Part shown: positions 34,290 to 43,401 of the stretch, piece by piece
Layout: every line of letters begins with the position of its first letter
Numbering within the stretch: position 1 is the stretch's first letter
Origin: Alopecurus myosuroides
Lineage: Eukaryota; Streptophyta; Magnoliopsida; Poales; Poaceae
Direction of reading: 5' to 3'
NCBI GenBank assembly: GCA_028641055.1
Contig: CM054058.1
Span: forward strand, 243,274,187-243,338,186
DNA length: 64,000 nucleotides
Program-made: the position numbers and the translations under genes
Notes under the pieces: model-generated
The model's database searches: none
What the model saw: only the letters and a program-made list of their open reading frames with translations
What the model was told of the DNA's origin: nothing

Positions 34290-35978
34290 TTACTGAGAAA
34301 TGAAAAGGTCCGGATACTTCTTGCGAAGATCCTCTTCGGTCTCCCACGTTGCCTCTTTATCGGAATGATGCGACCATTGCACTTTCAAGAACTTTGTGCT
34401 CTTGTTGCGAGTCTTACGCTCGGTCTCATCGAGAATACGAATAGGGTGCTCCTCATAAGATAGAATATCTTGCAGTTCAATGGAATCATGATCAACTGCA
34501 CGATCTGGATCTTTGAAACACTTCTTGAGTTGTGACACGTGGAACACATCGTGCACCTTGGATAGTTTTTCTGGAAGTTCAAGACGATAAGCATTTTCTG
34601 CCCGCCTTGAAAGAATGTTGAAAGGACCAATGTATCTTGGTGCAAGCTTTCCTTTCACACCAAAACGATGAGTGCCTCTGAGGGGAGTTACACGGAGATA
34701 TGCCTTATCACCAGGTGCATAGATCATATCCTTGTGCTTGCTATCATAATAGCTCTTCTGACGAGACTGAGCAATCCAGAGATTGTCACGAATGATACGA
34801 ACTTTCTCCTCGGCTTCCTTAACAATGTCAGGGCCTAAGAGTGAACGTTCACCAGCTCCAGACCAATTGATTGGACTCCTGCATCTGCGACCATACAGTG
34901 CCTCAAATGGTGACATGCCTAGGCTTGCCTGGTAGCTGTTGTTGTAGGAGAATTCAGCATATGGAAGGCAATCCTCCCATTTCATGCCAAAGGAGAGACC
35001 ACATGCTCTGAGCATATCCTCGAGAATCTGATTGACTCTTTCGACTTGCCCCTGAGACTGAGGTGCTAAGCTGTACTGAACAGAAGTTTAGTGCCCAAAT
35101 GCTTCTTGAAAACTCTTCCAGAAATGAGAAGTGAAGATACTTCCACGGTCTGAGCTTATTTCCAATGGAACACCATGAAGAGGAACAATCTTTGCTGTGT
35201 AGAGCTCTGCTAACTGGCTAGCTGAGATAGTTTCCTTGACAGCAAAGAAGTGAGCAACCTTAGTGAGACGGTCAATAACAACGAAGATTGCATCGTTGCC
35301 CTTTTTGGACTTTGGAAACCCAGTAACGAAGTCCATTTCAATCATGTCCCACTTCCACTCAGGAATTTTCAGAGGTTGGAGTAGACCTGCTGTTTTCTGA
35401 TGGACTGCCTTAACACGTTGACAAACGTCGCATTCAGAACGTATTGAGCAATTTCACGTTTCATGCCAGGCCACCAATACAGAGTCTTGAGATCCTGGTA
35501 CATCTTTGTACTTCCAGGGTGAATGGAGAGAGGAGTTTCATGAGCCTCCTTGAGAATGATATCCTTGAGACTTTGAATCTGAGGAACTGCAATGCGTCCT
35601 TCGAAGAACACAGTTCCCTTGTCATCAATGAGAAGGACTTGAATTTATCACTGCCCTCTTTGATGTGCTCTACAATCTTCTTGATTTCATTATCACGAAG
35701 TTGTTCAGAACGAATCTTGTCCTCGAGAGTTGGACTGGCTGTCAAGCTAGCAAGATATCCTTCAGGGACAAGACCAAGGTTCAGCTTCTGGAATTCTTCA
35801 TGAAGTGGAGGTTGGCTTTCCATGATCATGAGATTATTGCAATAGGATTTGCGACTGAGAGCATCGGCCATAACATTAGCCTTGCCTGGAGTGTAAGAAA
35901 TGGTGAGATCAAAGTCTTTAATCTTCTCAATCCATCTCCTTTGCCTGAGGTTTAGATCTGGCTGAGTGAAGATGTATT
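34290..35978 (-). pseudogene. TE4 late RNase H, integrase and chromodomain, split by frameshifts
   Basis: RNase H ends with [20 protein letters not shown] near 35900. The integrase zinc region ([20 protein letters not shown], near 35530-35460) loses its CXXC to a frameshift near 35430. The catalytic core shows DFVTGFP and SSDRGSIFTS (first and second Asp) at 35345-35088. The third acidic region GQVERVN comes only after a stop and a frame change at 35088-35050. The last frame (35015-34290) has YNNSYQASLGMSPFEALYGR and ends in a chromodomain (PIRILDETERKTRNKSTKFL, then VQWSHHSDKEATWE) thought to guide insertion into chromatin. At least four frame breaks make the integrase untranslatable. Confidence 0.85.
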
Positions 35979-37337
35979 TCAGACTCTTATGATCGGAAAA
36001 GATTTCAGTCTTGTTACCCACAAGTATTGTCTCCATTTCTTGAGGGCAAACACAACTGCTGCAAGTTCAAGATCATGAGTGGGATAGTTTTGCTCATGTG
36101 GGTTCAACTGACGTGAAGCATAAGCCACAACTTGACGTTCTTGCATAAGAACTGCTCCTAGGCCTTGGAGAGATGCATCACAGAATATCTGGAAAGGTTT
36201 GGTAGTATCTGGGCCAACCAGAACTGGGGTGGAAGTGAGTTTAGTCTTCAGGAGATTGAAACTCTCATCACATTGTGGAGTCCAAACGAACTTCTTGTCC
36301 TTCTTTGTGAGATCAGTGAGAGGTTTGGCAATCTTGGAGAAGTTTTGGACGAAACGACGGCAATAGCTAGCCAAGCCAAGAAAACTTCTGACTTGCTTCA
36401 CCGTCTTAGGGGGTTTCCAGTCAACAATTGCCTTAACCTTTTCAGGATCAATGGCTATGCCTTTGGCAGAGATGATATGACCAAGATATGCAACTTCTGG
36501 AATCCAGAACTCACATTTGGAAAACTTGGCATACAGACGATGCTCGCGAAGTTTCATGAGAGTGAGACGAAGGTGTTCTCCATGCTCTTCCTCGGATTTT
36601 GAGTAGACCAGAATGTCATCGAGATATACCACAACGAACTTGTCGAGGTATTCATGGAAGACAGAATTCATGAGTCTTGAGAACGTTGCCGGTGCATTGG
36701 TGAGACCAAAGGACATGACGGTGTATTCATATAGACCGTACCGAGTGGTGAAAGCTGTCTTAGGAATATCTTCCTTTCTGATCTTTATCTGATGGTAACC
36801 CATCCTCAAGTCCAACTTTGAGAATATTGAGGCTCCAGCAAGTTGATCAAAAAGATCATCCATACGAGGAAGTGGATACTTGTTCTTGATAGTTTTCTCG
36901 TTGAGAGGACGATAGTCAACCACGAGTCTTTTTGTTTGATCCTTCTTGGCAACAAACAGAGTTGGGAAACCCCAAGCGGAGGAACTAGGCTGAATGTAAC
37001 CTTTCTCCATGTACATATCGATTTGCTCCTTCAACAATTTCAGTTTAGGAGGAGCTATCTTGTATGGATGCTTAGAGATTGGAGCAGTACCTGGCTCAAG
37101 CTCGATCACGAACTCAACTGCTCTATCCGGAGGCATCCCTGGCAACTCTTCTGGAAAGACGTCAGGGAATTCACAAACCACCGGAACATTTTCAATTGCA
37201 GGAAGGGGTTTGGCATCGAGGTTGAACAGCTGAACAGAACTTGATCCATATGGAGAATAGACTATCTGGCCTGAAGTGTGGGAGAGAGTTATTGACTTTT
37301 GAGCACAGTCAATTTTAGCTTTGTGGTCTTCAACCAA
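35979..37337 (-). CDS. TE4 reverse transcriptase and first part of RNase H
   Basis: A 452-residue open frame with no interruption holds the complete RT. It includes [61 protein letters not shown] and the catalytic [12 protein letters not shown] (YLDD at residues 238-241). The RNase H start FCDAS follows at 386-390. Its beginning overlaps the end of the gag-protease frame. In intact relatives the two are one polyprotein, so the frame change near 37330 is a lesion at a short direct repeat, not a programmed shift. The C-terminal end runs out of frame near 36010 inside RNase H. Confidence 0.88.
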   Translation of the reverse strand: MVEDHKAKIDCAQKSITLSHTSGQIVYSPYGSSSVQLFNLDAKPLPAIENVPVVCEFPDVFPEELPGMPPDRAVEFVIELEPGTAPISKHPYKIAPPKLKLLKEQIDMYMEKGYIQPSSSAWGFPTLFVAKKDQTKRLVVDYRPLNEKTIKNKYPLPRMDDLFDQLAGASIFSKLDLRMGYHQIKIRKEDIPKTAFTTRYGLYEYTVMSFGLTNAPATFSRLMNSVFHEYLDKFVVVYLDDILVYSKSEEEHGEHLRLTLMKLREHRLYAKFSKCEFWIPEVAYLGHIISAKGIAIDPEKVKAIVDWKPPKTVKQVRSFLGLASYCRRFVQNFSKIAKPLTDLTKKDKKFVWTPQCDESFNLLKTKLTSTPVLVGPDTTKPFQIFCDASLQGLGAVLMQERQVVAYASRQLNPHEQNYPTHDLELAAVVFALKKWRQYLWVTRLKSFPIIRV

Positions 37338-38674
37338 TCCATACCCAGAATGACATCAATGTCAGAATTTCCCAGCAACATGAGTGAAGCAAGGAATATG
37401 CGACCTCCAATTAGGATCTGATTGTCCATGCTTATCTTGGATGTCAACATTTGCGGTCCCGGAGAGTGAACAGTCATTTGATTGCTTAGCGGTACCAGAA
37501 CTAGGTTGTATGCTTTTGCAAAAATCTTTGACACAAAAGAATGCGATGCTCCGGTATCAAACAATGCTTTAGCTGGAATAGAGTTTACGGGTAATATACC
37601 GAGAACGACGTCAGCAGCTTCCTCAGCTTTGTCGGCCTTGATATGGTTCACCCTCGCGGTCCTCCCGACAGGCCTGTTGTTGGAGTTGAAGGCTTTAGCC
37701 GGGGGAGCACGAACCATTGCCTGGTTGGTGTTGGGGCGAGGAGGTGGAGGTAGCTGCCTCTGAGTGCACTTATCAGCGTAGTGCCCAGTCTCCTTGCACT
37801 TGTAGCAAGTGACGCCACGAGGAGGACCTGGCCTTGGCTGCCCCATTGGAAACCTCTGACCCTGCATCTGAGATGGGTTGGGTGGGCGGGGACCAAAGCC
37901 TGGAGAAGCTTGGGCATTTGGAGCCCGAGTGACAGCACCATTTGGCACCCAGATGTGGCGCTTCTGCGGAGGGGTGGTCATGTTGGAGGAGGAACCACCC
38001 TCACGCGAGTGCTTACGGAACTCTTCGAACGCCTTGCGCCCATTCTCCTCATTGAGCGCGGTGTTCACGAGCTCCACGAAGTCCTTGCACTTGATGTTGG
38101 TGAGAGCGTACTTCAGTTCCGGGTTAAAACCTCGGCGGAACCTTGCCATCTTCTTGGCTTCAGTGGACACCTCGTCACCAGCGTATCGAGCAAGACGATT
38201 GAACTCGTTCTGGTAGCCAAGTACGTCCAGCTTGCCCTGTCTGAGAGAGCAGAATTCCTCACGCATCCTTTCCATGAGACCATCTGGGATGTGGTGCTTC
38301 AGGAAGGCATCCTTGAAACATCCCCAGGTGATAGGATAGCCAGCTCTCATGGTCTGGTAGTTCTCCCACCAAGTAGCTGCCTGACCCTTCAGTAGGTAGG
38401 TGGCATACTTGACCTTATCTTCCTCAGCAACATGAGCAATCTCCAGAGCCCTGTTCATCTCCCTGATCCAGTCATCAGCATCCAGAGGCTCACGTGTTGC
38501 CACGAAAGCTCTCGGCCCCAGGCTCAGAAACTCCTTAATGCTGACTCGCGGAGCATTCTGGTTGTTGTGCTGGTTAGCCTGGATCTGGGCCATCTGTGTC
38601 ACCACTTGGGTCATCTGAGCTAACAGTTCCCCCATTGGTGGTGGCGGAGGCGGTTTGTTCCTGGTTGGAGGCAT
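37289..38674 (-). CDS. TE4 gag and protease
   Basis: A 461-residue frame starts at an ATG at 38674 with a proline-rich N terminus. The retrotransposon gag core is at about residues 60-210 ([30 protein letters not shown]). A CCHC zinc knuckle [14 protein letters not shown] is at 290-303, and the protease active site [11 protein letters not shown] has its Asp at 373. The protease flap and C-terminal strand reach GMDWL at 444-448, where the frame is lost. Gag forms the particle and the knuckle binds RNA. All key residues are present. Confidence 0.9.
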   Translation of the reverse strand: MPPTRNKPPPPPPMGELLAQMTQVVTQMAQIQANQHNNQNAPRVSIKEFLSLGPRAFVATREPLDADDWIREMNRALEIAHVAEEDKVKYATYLLKGQAATWWENYQTMRAGYPITWGCFKDAFLKHHIPDGLMERMREEFCSLRQGKLDVLGYQNEFNRLARYAGDEVSTEAKKMARFRRGFNPELKYALTNIKCKDFVELVNTALNEENGRKAFEEFRKHSREGGSSSNMTTPPQKRHIWVPNGAVTRAPNAQASPGFGPRPPNPSQMQGQRFPMGQPRPGPPRGVTCYKCKETGHYADKCTQRQLPPPPRPNTNQAMVRAPPAKAFNSNNRPVGRTARVNHIKADKAEEAADVVLGILPVNSIPAKALFDTGASHSFVSKIFAKAYNLVLVPLSNQMTVHSPGPQMLTSKISMDNQILIGGRIFLASLMLLGNSDIDVILGMDWLKTTKLKLTVLKSQ

Positions 38675-38884
38675 CCTGAACAGAAATGCATTTTAGCACA
38701 ACAATAGAACAGGATAGACTTGGTAACCGAAAGATAGATTATTCCGACGCATGAATAGATAACCAACAGGTACATCATCACATGTTCACATACATCAGAA
38801 TATCCAACAGACCAATACATGGTTCGAATGCCAAAGGATAACTAAACATAGCTAGGAATGGATACATCGGTACTCCCATGCTCA

Positions 38885-39700
38885 TCACGCAGGACGGCGG
38901 TGAGTAGTACGACGAGAGATACGGTGCGGAGGAATCCCCCGGAAGTAGGTATGACGACGATCCACGTAGAGCGGGACTGCTCTGAGAGCAACTCTCGGTG
39001 TGGTGAAGTAGAAAGCGTCGTCTCCCTGTGCTCCAAAGCGGGGAATCCCAGTGTAACCAGGACCAAGGTCGAGAAGTGGACCTCTGATCGGCTCGTAACC
39101 TCCAGCATCTGGCAGCGGAAACCCAGCTGGCTGAGTGAAACGTGCAAAGCGCTCGTCTCCAACAAAGTCTGTGGTGTACGTAGACAGACGAGTCAACGCC
39201 AGATAGAGCTGCTCCCTGACTGAGGCTAACTCCTGAGAAAGTGCGGAAACAGCTGCGTCACTGTGCCTCACGAACTGAGCAGTGGTGGGCAGCCTGGAGC
39301 TATCAGACTCGTAGGTATCCAGGTTGCTGTGGAGAGTGAAGTGAACTCCCGCTGCCGTGATGTAACCACGGGGGATGTGACGATAGATGGAATCATCAAA
39401 CCCCCAGTAGTCAGCACGGAGGACGGTGAGACTCACGTACGCTGCCTGCTGCACGGACATATCCACTGTGGAACCTACTGCCTCGTAGCGGTGGACAATG
39501 CTCCTGCCATCATCTGACAGAATGTAGACGATAGCCCGGTAGCAGGTCTGGTCAAACTCTCGCTGCTGCTCGTAGACCTGGTACTCTGGTGCCCAATGGA
39601 ACCCCAGATAGGTAACCATGTCTCTCAGCATCTCCGGATAACCGACGGTGCTCTCACAGCGAGTCATCCGAACCACCTGCGGGTAGAACCTGAGATCCAT
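38885..39700 (-). CDS. TE4 extra sense ORF between primer-binding site and gag, unknown function
   Basis: From the ATG at 39700 the frame gives 271 residues: MDLRFYPQVVRMTRCES, then TYLGFHWAPEYQVYEQQ, YILSDDGRSIVHRYEAVGST, a central helical part (SALSQELASVREQLYLALTR) and a basic His/Arg-rich tail. A CTGCAG just before the ATG could be a splice acceptor. It lies 370 bases into the leader from the primer-binding site and ends 210 bases before gag, on the same strand. No zinc knuckle, signal peptide, membrane segment or catalytic motif is visible and I do not recognise a family. The uninterrupted frame, while integrase next door is broken, suggests real coding or chance in a young copy. Confidence 0.6.
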   Translation of the reverse strand: MDLRFYPQVVRMTRCESTVGYPEMLRDMVTYLGFHWAPEYQVYEQQREFDQTCYRAIVYILSDDGRSIVHRYEAVGSTVDMSVQQAAYVSLTVLRADYWGFDDSIYRHIPRGYITAAGVHFTLHSNLDTYESDSSRLPTTAQFVRHSDAAVSALSQELASVREQLYLALTRLSTYTTDFVGDERFARFTQPAGFPLPDAGGYEPIRGPLLDLGPGYTGIPRFGAQGDDAFYFTTPRVALRAVPLYVDRRHTYFRGIPPHRISRRTTHRRPA

Positions 39701-40061
39701 CTGCAGATGATTTGGGAGGTTTTGATTAGACTCCGGTAGAAGAAAAGGATGTGGAAAACAACAACAAGATTTCAACGGACGAAAGGTTCTTTAGAAGAAC
39801 AGGATATCGAAGCAACATCGGGAAAACGAGACCAAAAGTCCTGAGGTACTACGGAGAACCCAAAACACGTGAAATCCTAACTTGAAAGTTTAGGTGAGAA
39901 CAGAAAACAACGTTGCACTTCCTTACCAGAAAAGGGTGGGTGGGTGGGGAAAGAAGAAAAATGGCAGAATTCCTACTCTCACGTTTCATTTTTCCTATAT
40001 AGCTACAAAATAGTTTCTAGACTCAACTGCGACCAGTAAAAAGGGATCCTACAGGCAGACA
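39701..40061 (-). other. TE4 leader between primer-binding site and extra ORF
   Basis: Noncoding sequence with a GGGTGGGTGGGTGGGG run at 39935-39950 that could form a G-quadruplex on the plus strand. No other feature was seen. Confidence 0.45.
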
Positions 40062-40062
40062 G

Positions 40063-40074
40063 GCTCTGATACCA
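40063..40074 (-). promoter_or_regulatory. TE4 primer-binding site (initiator tRNA-Met)
   Basis: The minus strand reads TGGTATCAGAGC, the classical complement of plant initiator tRNA-Met, two bases from the 5' LTR edge at 40077. Confidence 0.95.
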
Positions 40075-42071
40075 TTTGTCGCACCCTGGCTTCTAAGGGA
40101 TACTCATCGGACGAACTGGATAGCAGGTGCTTGGATTATGGGGCATAACTGCTCCCACGTCCCAGCTTCCTGGTAGGCATGCGCTTATGCGCGACAACAC
40201 AAGCCCTGCTATTCCACCGTCGATGTAAACTATCCACTAGAAGTCATAGGCACTACTGTCGACGTACTTCATATCAATCACACACGGTACGTCAACAGCT
40301 TTGAACGAATGATGATCACAACTTATCTCTAAGACACAAAAGATTGAAATAAGGTTGCAAAGGGCCTTCACTAAGGCAGAGATAGCAAATACAATCATCC
40401 AGAGGACACATGTCCCAACATAGCATTCATTACATCAGCGGAAGCAATCAAAGGTGTCTGGGTACAAACAAATCCAACATGCTTAAGAAGCCGGAGAAAA
40501 TAAAGAAGACGAAGCCCATCCACGTAGGTCCTGGATCCAGCCCTGGTCCAGCTAACTACTCGTCTGCAGTCTCGTCAAACTCCACGAAGTAGCCATCCTG
40601 GTGGTCATCGTAGCCGTAGTCGTACTCTGCGTAAACCACAGCCCCAACGGGGTCAGTACATCCAAGTACTGGCAAGCAAGACTCACACTTCATCAAAGAG
40701 TTACCCGTCAACACAAGCATAGATGCTTGGGATCAACGGAAGAAATAGGTGATATGAAAGTTGCTGCTGGCTGCTCTAAACAACTACAGAAGATAACTAC
40801 AAGTTCCGGCTAACAGAAGAAGATAAGATCGAGGATTGTAACCAACTGAAAGATAACTTCAACCAAAACCCATCCTGGATCTCGCCCCTTATCCGAAGAA
40901 GCAATCCGAGGATAACTCACACAATTGGATTAGGATGAATCAAGTTATTGTGTGAATAACCTATTACTAGTCAAGTTATTAATCATTGGGTGAAACATGA
41001 TTGATCATTATGTTGAAGTTGTCCTGAGTACTTGTTAGCCAGTACTTTCACCAAGTAGTCCATAACCGCGGAAAACACGGCTTCTCGAGAAGATTATCCC
41101 TGCAGGGTTGCACCAATTTGGCCGTACACGTATGAATAACCCGCCAGATGGGATGCCTCCCACCAAGCGGGGCACTCAACACAACTCGACTATTCTTCGC
41201 ATCAAGCCCAAAGCACCTTGGGCGCACGGCTAATCGAGCCCAGAAGAAAATGGACCCTCATAGCACTCTAAGAACGTGTCCCCCTATATGCCGACTACAA
41301 AAGTTCCACCCTGCGCTGGGCTCGCAAAAACATGCATGCGGCAAATGGAAAACACGAACTAAATGAGATGATTTGGACGAGATGCGAATCAAATCGAATT
41401 GAGGGGGGCGCCCATACTCGCTTCCCACATGCGGGTAGTGCGCTCATCATGGATCAGTAGACAAGACCCTTTTCCTATTAGGGTCGACACTAGCAGGCTC
41501 CAAAACCTCTCATGGGCCTCCTGCCGGTGCCTTATCATCAAATTATTATTACCATTAGCAATTAACAGGATTGATTGATTAACATCGAGCCCCCGGTGCA
41601 ATAATAAGATAGTAAAAGTAATAACCGACAACAGACTCGAGTAAAAGCAACCCTAAGCATGCTAGGTAAGACTAAGGCAACAAGCAATGGCTGTAGGTAT
41701 GGAGGTGAGGCAATATCATTGGTTCAGGGTATCATGTGATAGGTTCGGAGAACAAGCAACGATACATAGGGCTAGCAATAGTAGACAAAAGGATAGTATC
41801 GACAACAAGTGTGGAAAGGAACTCGATGATTCATGTGAGTGATAACTTGCCTGGAAGCTATACAGCCGGGTACTGAGCTAGATCCTCAGAAGGGGTGCTG
41901 TAAAGGTCGTCTGTCTCAACGTCGTCGTCTAACCGAGAAGAAGCAAACAGACAATGCAGAAAAGGTAGACAATCAATACATGGCATAGGTGCACAAACAT
42001 GGGATGATGCATGTCATGTTAATAGATGCATCAAAGTAACTAGTTGACAAAAGATCACAATTTAATTGGAC

Positions 42072-42097
42072 CCATATGCAATGGAAATTGCATATGG
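42072..42097. repeat. Perfect 11-bp inverted repeat (hairpin) in the TE4 5' LTR
   Basis: Identical to 31611-31636. The deletion joint begins eight bases to the right. Confidence 0.85.
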
Positions 42098-42105
42098 ATG
42101 CAAAA

Positions 42106-42124
42106 GGTTTAGGTTTAGGTTTAG
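42106..42124. repeat. TTTAGG x3 filler at the deletion joint
   Basis: GGTTTAGGTTTAGGTTTAGG replaces the 1.1 kb found in the partner LTR, which has only one GGTTTAGG here (near 31646). The extra copies look templated from that one. Confidence 0.7.
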
Positions 42125-43401
42125 GCTGAACCTGACGAACAAACGCTTCCACGACTGACGGAAGCGAGGTGCTCGCCGGCGATCAACCGTGCTCGCTGCG
42201 GGTGGATACGTGCGTACGCAGATGTGATGATGCGTGCACGGATGCGAAGCAACAGAGAGAGGGAAAAGGCGCACGGTGGGCTCACCAGGAGGTTGGCCGA
42301 GGGAGAGCTCGACGGCGACGTACTGACGGCAACGATGACGTTGATGGCGGCGCTGTTCCCGTGCCCCTCCGTGCGCGATCGGGTGTCCAACACGTAGAAG
42401 GGATGGTGGCGGTGCGGTTCCAGTGCTCAAACGACGTCGAGAGGCCCTGCAACGGAGACGAGCTCCTCGGGTTCAGTTAAGGGCGCCACGGTGGCCGGAG
42501 AAAAGGAGAGGACCGCGGCGTCGAACGGAGGCTCACCGGGGTGGTCTCTGGTGTCCAAGGGGGAGAGGAAGGAGCGGGGTTGCGATTCCCGTAGGCTAGA
42601 GGCTAGGTGGGGGTAGAGAGTGGCGGCGCCATGGCGATCTTCAGAGGGGTGGCCGTCGGGTGGTTGCAGAGAGGGGGAGCTCGACGGGGGGAAGCACTTG
42701 GCGGCGGCGGAGCGATGGGACATGGAAAACCTAGGAGCTAGGGCACCTGCCAGGGCCTAGGGGCTTCTTATAGAGCCTCGGGCTCGCTGCTGGCCGTCGG
42801 AGTTGCCGTACGGCGACGTGGCACGGTGGATCGCCCTGCCGTACGGGGGGAAGACGACTCCGGCGGCTAACGAACCGGTAAGTTGGCTAGTTGGGCTGGG
42901 CCCGCGCGCGCGGGCGATAGGTTGGGCTGGGTAGCGTTAGCTGCCGCGCGCGCTGCAGGTTTTCTTCTTTTTATTTTTTCTGTTTTACTTTTTTTTTTGC
43001 TGAAACAGAATTTGGAAGAATTTGTTAAGGTTTTGGTTAATAAAAATTTCAGAAAAATTAGGTTAGGCTAATTAGGTAAATAGAAACCATATTCCAAGAT
43101 TGGATTTCAAAAATTTGAGATTTAAAAAGATGTTTGTTTTTTAATCCAAATTGGAGAATTTTAATATTAAGAAACCTTATTAAAATCAAGCATTTGAATA
43201 GGGTTACCCCTAGGGTTTAACAATGATTTAAAGATTAAAAAAATGTGTGGTGAACTTTATGGATTCAAAAGGTACTGATTTGAAACTTGGTTTGAATTTG
43301 AAATGATTTTAGAATTATTTGATTGGATTAATGGCTTGATTAAACCAACAATTTAATGAGTGCTCAACATGGAATAAAATGGTTGTTTTTATTTGTTATT
43401 T

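Noticed and set aside
37289..37337. Programmed frameshift between TE4 gag-protease and RT
   Set aside because: The frames change inside the protease at a short direct repeat, without a slippery site and pseudoknot arrangement. Tekay elements normally use one continuous polyprotein, so a small deletion is simpler.
42106..42124. Interstitial telomere repeat
   Set aside because: Only three units, and of TTTAGG, not TTTAGGG. Explained better as filler copied from the adjacent GGTTTAGG at a deletion joint.
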